Shown: positions 46,560 through 56,250 of the stretch, one piece after another
Position numbering within the stretch: position 1 is the first letter of the stretch
Layout of the letters: every line of letters starts with the position of its first letter
Assembly: GCA_032622095.1 (NCBI GenBank)
Contig: CP136062.1
Location: forward strand, 164,818,590-164,882,589
DNA length: 64,000 nucleotides
Source of the DNA: Siphonodentalium dalli
Lineage: Eukaryota > Mollusca > Scaphopoda > Gadilida > Siphonodentaliidae
Direction: 5' to 3'
Notes under the pieces: generated by a model
Databases searched by the model: none
Told to the model about the DNA's origin: nothing
What the model saw: the letters and a program-made list of their open reading frames with translations, nothing else
Made by a program: the position numbers and the translations under genes

Positions 46560-47110
46560 TTAAAGTAAACATTATAAATCAAGCATCTTAAACATATCTG
46601 GATGAAACACCAATCGATCTATGATAGCCCGATAAGTAAACAACTACCTTGCGATAAATCGCGAATCACAAACTACTTTGCAATACATATATGCGATTTA
46701 TTGCAAAGGTTTTCGATTGATCACAAAGGTTTGCGATTAATCGCAATGGTTTGTGATTTATCGCAGAAATATTTTTATGCATTGGCACTAATGGGCTTGA
46801 ACCGTATAAATATAAATATAAACAAGACATCTTCAACAAGTCTGGGTAAACCACCAATCGATCTATAATAGCACGGTTCGGCTAACATAGAACGATCGGT
46901 ATTTCACAGCCAGCATTCATGTGGGATAATGGAAGCAAACCTTTGCGATAAATCACAAAACAACTTTGCGAAAAATCACAAACACCTTTGCGATAACTCG
47001 CAAACTTTACGATAAATCTCAAACATGTTTACGATAACTTTCAGACTACGTATTGGGTGATTATATTTTTCGATTAATCGCAAAGATGTTTGAAATTTGT
47101 CGCAAAGGTT
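46560..47110 (+). repeat. TTTGCGATA-rich tandem array, third locus
   Basis: About two units ('atcttaaacatatctgg' near 46585 and 'catcttcaacaagtctgg' near 46828) of the ~320-bp family, in the same orientation as the other two arrays. Confidence 0.8.
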
Positions 47111-47129
47111 TTTTGTATCTACATATATA

Positions 47130-47210
47130 TGGCAAGAAACGTGGTCAAAATTGTTTGGGTATTCGTATTTTTAGGTGCTAACTGCTACATCAAAGTAAAG
47201 TCAAAGATAT
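47130..47210 (-). repeat. bridge sequence, inverted copy
   Basis: 'atggcaagaaacgtggtcaa' through 'taggtgctaac' is the reverse complement of 37186-37240. The adjacent 'aagtaaagtcaaagatattt' near 47194-47215 resembles a reversed retrotransposon tail. Confidence 0.75.
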
Positions 47211-47339
47211 TTATTGCCTGAAAAGCGGTTTCGTATATTTGTTTCCGAACTGTACATTTATTCACATTTCCCCCGATTAAAAATGGATGACCAAACGCGA
47301 AGTCTGTAGAAAAGGGAGTTTTAGACTCGATGCTAGCAG

Positions 47340-47885
47340 TACATTAACTGCTAACGAATGAAAAAATGAAGAAAATAGAGTTTTATACCGGTTTCTAGAA
47401 CCGCTATGCTGCTAAACTGCTAATGCATGAAAATATGACAAATTAATTTCAAACTGAGTTATAACGGTGCTATGCTGCTAAACTGCTAACGAATGAAAAC
47501 ATAGTTTCAAACTGAATTCTAGCGGTGTTATGCTGTTAAACTGCTAACGAATGAAAATATTAAAAAAACAAGAGTTTCAAACTGAATTCTAGCGGTGCTA
47601 TGTTGCTAAACTGCTAAGGAATGAAAATGTTAAAAAAGAGAGTTTCAAATTGAATTCTACCGGTGCTATGCTCCTATACTGCTAAGGAATGAAAATATTA
47701 AAAAAAGAGTTTCAAACTGAATTCTGGCGGTGCTATGCTGCTAAACTACTAACGAATGAAAATATTTAAAAAACATGAGTTTCAAACTGAATTCTAGCGT
47801 TGCTATGCTGCTAAGGAATGTAAATATTAAAAAAGAGTTTCAAACTGAATTCTAGCGGTGCTATGCTGCTAAACTGCTAAGTAGA
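47340..47885 (-). repeat. ~65-70-bp satellite array, inverted
   Basis: About eight units of 'agtttcaaactgaattctag' + 'cggtgctatgctgctaaact' + 'gctaaggaatgaaaatatt', the reverse complement of the array at 36218-37185. Confidence 0.9.
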
Positions 47886-48123
47886 CGTAGACAATATCCA
47901 CGGGTGGGTTAAACACTTAAGAGATATTTCGACAAAATGCGGTCTTACATACCTATGGACCACCCAAGGTTAGGTGGATATCGATATTGAATGCTTAAAA
48001 TGAACGATTCAAATTTCACTGCAAGACCAATACCGCACAGAATGGCGTAAAACGATTGACGAAAAAAGAAAATGCCGGAATTACAAAATATTCAAAGATT
48101 AGATGAAATTAGAGAATTATTTA
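47886..48123. other. single-copy-looking spacer
   Basis: Sequence between the satellite and the 3' end of the CR1-like element. Nothing recognised. Confidence 0.4.
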
Positions 48124-48200
48124 ATTCTGTCTGTATCTGTATCTGTAGTTGTTACGTCCTAGTGACCAAAGCTGGCTTTTACAGGACGGTGTGAGGAGCG

Positions 48201-51200
48201 CTATTTTTGTTCTCCCAGAGCCGCCTTGAATGTTTCTAGGTCGGCGGCATTGACTGTGCTGTTGTCCAGTTTGTTCCAGTCAAGTACAGTCCTCGGGAAG
48301 AAGGAATATCTGTATTGGTCTGTGTTTGTATGAATTGGTTCGTAGGCACTTTCGTTATTTGTGGTTAGTTTCTCCACGATGTTGTCACTAACAAAGTCCT
48401 TGAATTTTGTGGGTTTCTTTTTCCTCTTTGGGCGGTAGTTTCTTAGGTAGTGTTCGGAGTTGATACCCGGGGCTGATCCCTTTACCACTTTGTAAAATAG
48501 TGTCAGTCTCTGTTCCTTTCTTCTTGCTTCTAGGGATGGTAGTTGAAGTTCACTTAGCATTGATGTTACACAGCCCTTCTCTCTCGTTCGGTAGTCCTGT
48601 TTTATAAATCTTGCTCCTTTGCGTTGCACCTTCTCCAGCTTTGTCTTGTCCTTTTCATAGTGAGGATCCCAGATTGTTGCTGCATACTCTAGCTGAGGGC
48701 GGACTAATGCTATGTATGCCGTTTTTCTAAGATCCATTTGGCAGTACCTGAGATTACGCCGAAGGAAGCCGAGGGTTGAGTTTGCCTTCTTCGTGGTGGA
48801 CTCGATGTGGTGATGCCACTGCATGTCATTGGAGAATTGGACGCCAATGTACGGGTTGTTTGTGACTTCTTGGAGTATCTGCCCTGCCAGTTGGTAAAAT
48901 CTTTGTGTCTTCTGCTTTAGGCTCATAATGTAGCACTTAGTTGGATTAAAGCGCATCCCCCATTTGGTGGCCCATTGTTCCAGTTTGCGTAGGTCTTGTT
49001 GCAATATTTCGTGGTCTTTGTAGGTGTTTATCTGGCGGTACAAGAGGCAGTCATCTGCGAATAGGCGGACTTGTGATGTTACTGTGTCCGGTAGGTCATT
49101 TATGTGACAGAGAAAGAGCAGCGGTCCCAATACTGTTCCCTGTGGTACTCCTGATAACACGTCAACTTCTTCTGAGTAGTATCCCTCGAGTGCAACTCTC
49201 ATCTTTCTTTCTTTCAGAAAGGATGCTAGCCATCTGTTGACCGGGCCTGTGATACCGTAGTGATTTAGTTTGGGCAATAGGCTGTCGTGTGGCACAGTGT
49301 CGAAAGCTTTGGAGAAATCAAGGATGGCCACGTCGATCTGCTTCTTGTTGTCAAATGATTGTAGGATGTCTTGTGTTGTCACTGCTAGTTGTGTTTCGCA
49401 GGAATATCCCCTTCGAAAGCCATGGTTTAGCTTTGTTAGTATGTTGTGCTTCTCCAGATGTTCATGGATATGGCGGCATATGAGGTGTTCTAGTAGCTTG
49501 CACGGTACTGATGTTAGGGACACAGGGCGATAGTTTTCCGCTTGATGTCGGTCTCCTTTTTTGTAGACTGAGGCTATGTTGGCGCTGCGCCAGTCCCTTG
49601 GCAATGTGCCTGTGTCTAATGATAGTTGGAATATGAGCCTGAAGGCAGGTGCCTGTGCCTGTGTATATAGGCGCTGTTTCTTTCGTAGCAATTTCTTGAT
49701 CTTATAGTTTACCCATGGAGTGTTCTGCTTTGGTGATATCAGCTTAGAGGGTATGTGTTGGTCCATAGATCTATGTATGCCCTCCTTCAGATGTTTCCAC
49801 ATATCCTCCACGGTTGCACTATTTAGTGTACGTAGGCCTTCTCCCAGTATTTGCAGATCCAGTCCAAGTTGTGTCCAGTCTGCTTTTTTATATAGATAGC
49901 ACTTCCTTGGTTTTGAATGTTGGTATCTGGGCTTCATGTCGATGTCAGTAATGACTATGGCGTGGTCAGAGATGCCTGGTATGCTGGTTGATGATTTTAC
50001 CAGTGATGCATTGTTGGTGAAGACCAGGTCTAGCAAGTTCTTTCCCCGCGTTGGTTGTTCGTGGATTTGTTTTAGCCCTTTTTCTGACATGATCTCTAGT
50101 AGGTGAGTTTGTATATCTTTGTCTTGGGCTCCTCTGTTTACTACTGAGCTGTTCCACTCTATATCCGGGCAATTAAAGTCCCCACAGATGATCATGTGTT
50201 TTTGCTTTCCAGATGTCGCTAGGTTGATGGACTTCTCTAGCTCTGCGATGTGGTGGTTCTCTCTGTGTGGCATATAGTAAGCCCCTATCAATATGTCCTT
50301 GCTGGATGTTGATCTGACCTTGACCCAGTTGATTTCGCTATCTGTCACCAGTTGTGGTTGCTCCGTTGATATTAAGTTCTTGTGGACAAGGATGAAGACG
50401 CCCCCTCCAGTGGATACTCTGTCATTTCGGTAGCACGCATAGTTCTCTGGGAAAATTTCGCTTGACTTGATGTGCCCAGGTGTTGGGTTTTTCCCAGGTT
50501 TGACTCCCTGTAGCCATGATTCAGTGCCTATTACGATATCTGGCTTGGTGTATTCCAGTGATGCAGCTAGTTCGGCGTGTTTGTCTCTTATGCTGCGGCA
50601 GTTAACTGTCATTATCCTCATATTTCTCTTGGGTGGTAATTTGTACGGTCCAGTACGAGATGATGTTGATCCGGTGGTGTTCCGTGTGCTATTCGGTCTA
50701 TTTCGTGGTACTGGTGTACTTGCCTCCATTGGGTTGAAGACAGACTCTGATGAAACTGAGTCGATGGTTGAGTCCAGGTTGAGGCATTCATATATGTTGG
50801 GGTCAGCTTCATATGAGTGGAAGGTGAAGCTGTCAAGATTTATGCTTTCGCATTTGCAGCAAATCCAAGAGATGCTCTTTCTGTGCAGGTTGCTGTATTC
50901 TCCTGCTGACATCTCAAGGCATGATTGATGGTACCAAATGCTGCATTCGTCACAACAGACTCCCTGTTGGTTCCACTTTACTAGACATTCGCAGTATCCA
51001 CATGGGAACTTCTCTTCGAGCCCTGGTCCGGGGTTTGACTCTATGTCACCTGCAAGCATCAATGTCAGGAGGAAGATGGCTTTAGATGGGTTCTTGTTAT
51101 CTGGCCATGTGATCGGACCTCTTCGTGCTGTTGATAGTCGAGGGTTTGTTAGATTATGTGCCAGCTGCTGGTGGTACCACGTCTTCTGGTTGTCTGAGTT

Positions 51201-51428
51201 GAGGTACGCAGTTATGGATGTTAAGATGAACAGTTGTAGTATCAATCTGTATGCCAGATCTGTGTTTTTAGTTCTCGGTCTCATTCGGCGTAGCTTGGTA
51301 TCAAGTCCATGCTGTCTGAATGATCGCGAGAACTTGTTGGGTGGCATTTGATCTTTGTCGCTGCCCAGTGGCAGTAGGTGGGTTTTGAAAAGACATTCTT
51401 TCTCAGCGTAGCTTGGTGACAAGTCCAT
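48201..51428 (-). CDS. CR1-like ORF2: 2A-like motif, PHD finger, AP endonuclease, reverse transcriptase
   Basis: A 1075-aa uninterrupted frame. Residues 61-76 are hydrophobic. Residues 128-135 are DIESNPGP, a 2A-like motif. A PHD finger follows with C143, C146, C159, C162, H167, C170, C190 and C193. The endonuclease spans about 270-510 (N276, E303, GDFN 416-419, SDH 487-489). The RT has motif A LDFSKAFD (D704), VPQGTVLGP and the catalytic FADD (790-793); the thumb/C-terminal part runs to 1075. The segment normally joining endonuclease to RT, including the early finger motifs, is missing: residue 591 runs from a basic 'RKKQRLYTQAQA' straight into 'FQLSLDTGTLPRDW'. The frame is kept, but activity is doubtful. 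No stops or frameshifts suggest a young copy. Confidence 0.93.
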   Translation of the reverse strand: MDLSPSYAEKECLFKTHLLPLGSDKDQMPPNKFSRSFRQHGLDTKLRRMRPRTKNTDLAYRLILQLFILTSITAYLNSDNQKTWYHQQLAHNLTNPRLSTARRGPITWPDNKNPSKAIFLLTLMLAGDIESNPGPGLEEKFPCGYCECLVKWNQQGVCCDECSIWYHQSCLEMSAGEYSNLHRKSISWICCKCESINLDSFTFHSYEADPNIYECLNLDSTIDSVSSESVFNPMEASTPVPRNRPNSTRNTTGSTSSRTGPYKLPPKRNMRIMTVNCRSIRDKHAELAASLEYTKPDIVIGTESWLQGVKPGKNPTPGHIKSSEIFPENYACYRNDRVSTGGGVFILVHKNLISTEQPQLVTDSEINWVKVRSTSSKDILIGAYYMPHRENHHIAELEKSINLATSGKQKHMIICGDFNCPDIEWNSSVVNRGAQDKDIQTHLLEIMSEKGLKQIHEQPTRGKNLLDLVFTNNASLVKSSTSIPGISDHAIVITDIDMKPRYQHSKPRKCYLYKKADWTQLGLDLQILGEGLRTLNSATVEDMWKHLKEGIHRSMDQHIPSKLISPKQNTPWVNYKIKKLLRKKQRLYTQAQAPAFRLIFQLSLDTGTLPRDWRSANIASVYKKGDRHQAENYRPVSLTSVPCKLLEHLICRHIHEHLEKHNILTKLNHGFRRGYSCETQLAVTTQDILQSFDNKKQIDVAILDFSKAFDTVPHDSLLPKLNHYGITGPVNRWLASFLKERKMRVALEGYYSEEVDVLSGVPQGTVLGPLLFLCHINDLPDTVTSQVRLFADDCLLYRQINTYKDHEILQQDLRKLEQWATKWGMRFNPTKCYIMSLKQKTQRFYQLAGQILQEVTNNPYIGVQFSNDMQWHHHIESTTKKANSTLGFLRRNLRYCQMDLRKTAYIALVRPQLEYAATIWDPHYEKDKTKLEKVQRKGARFIKQDYRTREKGCVTSMLSELQLPSLEARRKEQRLTLFYKVVKGSAPGINSEHYLRNYRPKRKKKPTKFKDFVSDNIVEKLTTNNESAYEPIHTNTDQYRYSFFPRTVLDWNKLDNSTVNAADLETFKAALGEQK
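51024..51047 (-). other. 2A-like ribosome-skipping motif in ORF2
   Basis: It encodes DIESNPGP (residues 128-135), preceded by LLTLMLAG. It fits the D-(V/I)-E-x-N-P-G-P consensus for 2A-like sequences, which are known from some invertebrate non-LTR retrotransposons. If active, it would release a 134-residue leader from the PHD-endonuclease-RT protein. Activity is not shown by sequence alone. Confidence 0.85.
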
Positions 51429-51545
51429 GCTGTCTGAGTGGTTGTCAATTGGTGTATACTATAGGGTTATTTGTTATTGTTATGTTAATACTGACCTGTA
51501 TACCATACAGGCAGGTGTTAACCTATGTTAATACTGACCTGGGGG

Positions 51546-52274
51546 TTATCGTTCCCAGCAGTCCTTCTCGCTTTGGTCTGCTATACGGCGAAGCCAGGTT
51601 TTTGCTAACAGCTTGTCGGGGTGGATGCCGTCTGTGTATAACGAGAAGTTGTAATAATGGCGAGATACCTTCTTTCTTTTGATGCTTGATCGGACGTATA
51701 GGTCGTTTGAGAATTTAGGAGAATATGTCCTGTTTGAAGTGTTTATCTTTCTGATCTCTTGATTTAGTGTCTTTATTAGTGAGGTGAGTATGTTGTCGTC
51801 TTCCTCAAACCATTCTGGGTGATTGTGGCCTCTTGATTTGTTGAATATCTTTATGGAGTAAGCTGGGATCTCCAATATGGTTATTCTGCACTCTGTGAAG
51901 CTATCGATGAGATTTTGGATTTTGGATAGCTTCTCTAGTACCTCTGGTATTAAGAGTTTAGCGTTCGGGTGTAACTCGATGAACTTTCCCTTCTTGTCGG
52001 TGAGATCACAAGTTCCTAACCAGATGTAGAACCATACCCTGCCGTTGTAGTGATTTGCTATGGTTTTCAGGTGAGTTTCCAGCCACAGGATTGTGTGGTC
52101 GGTTCTGTAGCCTGGAGTAGATTTCCAAACAATCGATTTTTCCGTCGATGATGATATCTGATTTTGTAGGTAGTTTCCTTTACTGTCAGATATGATATAT
52201 GCTTTCCTTGTTTGTAGTCTCCTATTTCTGGTGTGCTGGCTTTTGATAAACTTCTTAAGTTTCTGTTCAGACAT
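51546..52274 (-). CDS. CR1-like ORF1, SGNH/GDSL hydrolase-like
   Basis: A 242-aa frame. Block I is IISDSKGN (nucleophile candidate S31), block III is WLGTCDLTD (residues 85-93, with Cys where SGNH enzymes usually have Asn), and block V is TDGIHPDKL (D215, H218). The basic N-terminus (KKFIKSQHTRNRRLQTRK) could bind RNA. Esterase-type ORF1 proteins are known in CR1-group elements. It lies 117 bp upstream of ORF2 on the same strand. A Ser-Asp-His set is present; the missing oxyanion Asn makes catalysis uncertain. Confidence 0.85.
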   Translation of the reverse strand: MSEQKLKKFIKSQHTRNRRLQTRKAYIISDSKGNYLQNQISSSTEKSIVWKSTPGYRTDHTILWLETHLKTIANHYNGRVWFYIWLGTCDLTDKKGKFIELHPNAKLLIPEVLEKLSKIQNLIDSFTECRITILEIPAYSIKIFNKSRGHNHPEWFEEDDNILTSLIKTLNQEIRKINTSNRTYSPKFSNDLYVRSSIKRKKVSRHYYNFSLYTDGIHPDKLLAKTWLRRIADQSEKDCWER

Positions 52275-52340
52275 TTACGCAAGAGCAATTTGAATGTTTA
52301 TACTGACAACAAGATGGCGGCGCCCGTGGAAAAATACGGA

Positions 52341-52554
52341 TCAGCCCACTTACCTGTTTACACTCATAAAATACATTTTAAATACACAATTTAACAATAA
52401 AAAAAGTTCTAAAACAAATGATTTATGATCAATCATCAGTATGTTGTTTCAGGTTTGATGATCCACGATGAGTTGATGGTGTAATTTGCGATATTTTATC
52501 AATTTTTGGACGAGAAAATAATTGCGTTGTTGACACTTCCGCGCATGCGCTCCT
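52341..52554. other. spacer with an NRF-1-like site
   Basis: It contains 'cttccGCGCATGCGCtcc' near 52537-52553, one base off the NRF-1 consensus and next to an ETS-like GGAAG on the reverse strand. It could belong to the 5' promoter of the CR1-like element or to the adjacent fragment; neither is proven. Confidence 0.4.
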
Positions 52555-52785
52555 TTTAAATTACCTAAAGCAGACGCACTGACATTGTTGAGATTTAGAT
52601 GTTCAAATCACCATTTATCAACCGAAACAGGGTCGTGGAATGATATACTGCTCAAATATAGGTTATGTAAAAAGTGTAATCAAAATGTAATTGGTGATGA
52701 GTATCATTTCGCCCGAATGGGGGAATATCATAGTGGAAAATTGGATTCCACTGTGTCTCATGTGCCAATTGGTTTACCAATATGA
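52555..52785 (+). pseudogene. 3'-terminal fragment of another non-LTR retrotransposon ORF
   Basis: The open frame, without a natural start, reads LPKADALTLLRFRCSNHHLS, TETGSWNDI and then RLCKKCNQNVIGDEYHF. This 'R.SNH.L.IE.G....R.C..C....IGDE.HF' segment is a recognisable C-terminal zinc-knuckle region of invertebrate non-LTR elements. The expected final Cys is missing (ARMGEY follows). It lies upstream of, and opposite to, the CR1-like element. Confidence 0.75.
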
Positions 52786-52886
52786 GTAAATGTTAGCCCG
52801 AAATTACGATTATTGCTTTTCTTTGTTATCATATGAAATCGGAGTAAACCAGCTTCGAACCGGATCAAACCAGCCCAATATATCTT

Positions 52887-53376
52887 GGCCTGTGTCAATG
52901 GTACAACTGTTTACCGAAAACAATTAGCAAAAAGAAAATGAAGATGCATGCATCAGATCGTCCATGAATTATTTTTACAAAGAATACTTTTTAAATGTGA
53001 TACAATGTTTGGTGCATTAAATAACGTATTCTACTAAAGTATGGTGTATATACTATACATATTAGCTATGCATATCTCTCTTTTAAACGAGGTAATGTAC
53101 AGTTTACACGTAATGATTATTTTAAATTAATGGCCTGTGTCAATGGTACAACTGTTTACCGAAAACAATTAGCAAAAAGAAAATGAAGATGCATGCATCA
53201 GATCGTCCATGTATTATTTTACAAAGAATTACTTTTTAAATGTGATACAATGTTTGGTGCATTAAATAACGTCTTCTACTAAAGTGTGATGTATATACTA
53301 TACATATTAGCTATGCATATCTCTCTTTTAAACGAGGTTATGAACAGTTTACACGTAATGATTATTTTAAATTAAG
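52887..53376. repeat. 245-bp tandem duplication
   Basis: Units 52887-53131 and 53132-53376 start 'ggcctgtgtcaatggtacaa' and are about 97% identical. Each contains 'gaagatgcatgcatcagatc', the dispersed motif also at 41939 and 56632. Confidence 0.92.
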
Positions 53377-54410
53377 ATTATTAAGTGAAATGAATTAAAA
53401 ATTGCTACGATATTAAATCATATTTTGTACATGGACGGAAACGTTGTAGTTGAATATTTACGATGAGAACAAGCAAATAGTAGTGGCGTATTTACGATGA
53501 GAAGAAGCAAATAGTTAATTAAATCTAAAACAGTGAATATTATTACTGACCTTTAGTAAAGTAAATAGGTTTTATAAAATGTTGATTTAAAACAAACTCC
53601 ACTTTACAGACCATTTTACAGATAATCATTTTGACTGTTGCATGCCGGGACAGAAACTATGCAAACACAGACCCATGCATTTACTATGGGAGATTTAGAG
53701 TGGGTCTAATAAACTAATTATATCCTTGTCATCTTTTATAGTTTTTGCGTGAAATTTTAAACATATATCAGGGACATATACCCCTTCTAGAATGTTCAAA
53801 AACATGTTCAGTTGCTCATCGTATTTTTATTGATTTTATGCGACGAAAATTCAGAAAATTGCGCAATGTTTTAAGGTGTTACAAAACGTCGGATTAAAAT
53901 AGTTCTATCGAGAATATTCACACCATTTTTTTTAGAGAACATAGAGTAAACATAGTCCTATCGGAATATCGTAAATGAGTTCCGTGTATTTTGGGATTAA
54001 TTAACTACTCAGACTGCCGAAACTGCCAACAATAAATTCGCTTTTTCGTGTCCCACGAAAATGAAACTTGTCTGTTTAAAGATCCCAGTTTCGTGTCGAA
54101 TGGTGATAGAATCTCCATATTCATGTTCATGGATAAATTACATCACACTTAATCGGCTTCTGTCCGCAGTCATAAACCTGTGTTTTTAGAACAATTTTTT
54201 TTAGACAAACTGTTGAGCGCGTATCAGTATTTTTCCGCCCACTGGGTACCCACCACCACCTATTTTTTATTTGTTTTCCGATTCTGGGATAGGAATCCAC
54301 CTCCTTCAAACTGCTTCAAATGACTATTTTACTTAGTTGTCCTGATCTTATCTGATCTATGTTCCATATCATGATTATAGAAGCATTGTATGCGACACTA
54401 TCGGGTATAA
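53377..54410. other. unassigned AT-rich sequence
   Basis: A short doublet 'atttacgatgagaa(c/g)aagcaaata' lies at 53456-53512. No gene was seen. Confidence 0.45.
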
Positions 54411-56250
54411 TTGAAAATTTCATGTGCATGTTTTCACGTCTGGCCATCACACGTATGGACTATGGGGGCGGCGAGGGGCTATTTGGGTGCACGTATGTAC
54501 TGCTTTTCCAATATTGATTGTGGCACTTCCGGGTCTGTTTGACAATTTCATTGCATGTTCTCACGACTGGTTATATGTAGGGAAGCGGCGACTTGGGATT
54601 GACGTGTACGCACTTATATTGCACTAGCTGGTGGACCCGACTTCGTCCGGGCTGTTTTCCCTCTGCTTTTCGGCGAATTGCGCGATTTGACATTGAATTG
54701 ACCATTTTGAAGATCAAGGTCAGGTCGGGGTCACGATTTGACCCGACCAAAACACTCCCGGACAAACGTACACGTCGAAATCCATCAGGTTTTACCCGAT
54801 TTGATCTTGATTTGACAATTTTGAAGGTCAATGTCAGGTTGGGGTCACGATTTGACGCATCGAAAACACTCCCCTGACAAAAGTAACCCTAGGTATCGAA
54901 TGTTGTCGAAATCCCGTCAAAATTCGCGATTTGACATTGAATTAACAATTTTGAAGGACAAGGCCCAGTCGGGGTCACGATTTGTACCGTCCAAAACACT
55001 CCCGGACAAAAGTACCCCGTTTTACCCGATTTGATCTTGAATTGACCTTTTTGAAGGCCAAGGTCAGGTTGGGGTAACGATTTGACCCGCCCAGAACACT
55101 CCCTGGACAAAATTGTCCCTAGGTATAACATTTGGTCGAAATCCGTCCCGTTTTACCCGACTTGACCATGAATTGATCTTTTTGAAGGTCAAGGTCAGGT
55201 CGGAGTCACGATTTGACCCGTCCAAAACACTCCCTAGACAAAATTACCCCTAGGTATCAAATTTCGTCAAAATCCGTCTGACAGTTTTCCCGGCCATAGC
55301 TAACACACAACCAAAGAGACAGACAGAAGTCCCAAAAATATATCTTAGATGGGACCATGTATGTTTGAACATTTCATGTGCATATTTTCACATGTCACAA
55401 TATGTCCCGTGTAGAGACATGGGGTTATGGTGTGCGTACTTATATTGCAGGGGGCATTGTCTGGTCTATTTGATTATTTCATGTGTACGTCATCAGTGCT
55501 GATCACATCGTCACAGAGGGGTGGCACAGTGTTGGGGTGTATGTATATATATTGCATTAAACGCTGTCTGCATGGTCGGTTTGAACATGTCATGTGTATG
55601 TTATCATGGCTGGTCATAGCGGCGTGGTACAAGGTGGTTGGTTTACATACTTTTATTGCATTTGATTATAACGACTATATCTTTTATTACATGTGCATGT
55701 TTTCACGTCCGGTCATCACGTGTGTGGACACGGCGACATGCGGTTGGGGAGCAGTATGTACTTTTTTTATTATATCGATTGTGACACTGTCGGATATGTT
55801 TTACATTTTCATGTGCACGTTCTCACGACTGGTTACATACAGTGACGCGGCGAAATGGGATTGGCGTGTGGGCATTTATATTGCATGGGACCATGTCTGT
55901 TGGAACCATTCATGTGCATGTGTCACATGTCAAATGTGTCCCATGCATGTTGAGGCGTGGCGACATGGGGTTAGGGTGTGCGTACTTATATTTCATTGTA
56001 CGTTGTCTGGTCTATTTTATATTTCGTGTCTATGTCATCAAGGCCGATCACATCGTCACAGAGGGGTGACACAGGGGGTGGGGTTAAATATACTTATATT
56101 ACATGCAACACTGTCCGGTCGGTTTGAATATTTCATATGTATGTCCTCATAGCTGGTCACAGTGGCGTAGTCGATGGGTTGGGTATACATACTTTTATTG
56201 CATTTCATTATATAGGTAGCATGTTCTATTTGATATATCTTGAATTGCAT
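54411..56250. repeat. degenerate ~110-bp tandem array, split by a Helitron-like element
   Basis: Units centre on 'tttcatgtgcatgttttcacg', 'gcggcgacatggggttgggg' and 'gtacttatattgcat', recurring near 54421, 54548, 55374, 55479, 55588, 55690, 55808, 55910, 56025 and 56133. The 241-codon frame 55427-56152 arises because several periods are multiples of three. It has repeated 'MCTFSRLVI'-type peptides and no recognisable fold. Confidence 0.8.
54624..55349 (-). mobile_element. non-autonomous Helitron-like element, family II, minus strand
   Basis: On the minus strand it starts TCTAAGATATATTTTTGGGA with a (TCTG) tract and ends CCCGGACGAAGTCGGG + TCCACCAG + CTAG, inserted between A and T. The internal ~125-bp repeat has 'tcacgatttgacccg', 'ccaaaacactccc' and 'gacaaaagta'. 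Removing it rejoins 'cttatattgcA' with 'Tgggaccatgt', the same text as the uninterrupted array unit near 55877-55895. That is exactly the footprint expected for Helitron insertion without target duplication. Confidence 0.92.

Larger units (their letters stand above)
48124..52340 (-). mobile_element. CR1-like non-LTR retrotransposon, nearly complete
   Basis: Minus-strand element with two ORFs: ORF1 at 52274-51546 and ORF2 at 51428-48201. A short 3' UTR ends in an (ACAGAT)n-type tail at about 48147-48124. CR1/L2-group elements are known for an SGNH-hydrolase or PHD-bearing N-terminal module, an APE endonuclease, an RT and a microsatellite tail. The 5' boundary is uncertain (52275-52550). The 117-bp gap between ORFs contains a direct repeat 'tgttaatactgacctg'. 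No target duplication was identified. Confidence 0.88.

Noticed and set aside
49966-50836. Minus-strand frames of 68-72 aa inside ORF2
   Set aside because: Alternate-frame shadows of the same ORF.
49270-51351. Plus-strand frames of 64-153 aa opposite ORF2
   Set aside because: Antisense shadows of the 1075-aa retrotransposon ORF.
55427-56152. 241-aa open frame as a gene
   Set aside because: It follows the ~110-bp tandem repeat, has no start context or domain, and its peptide repeats with the DNA period.
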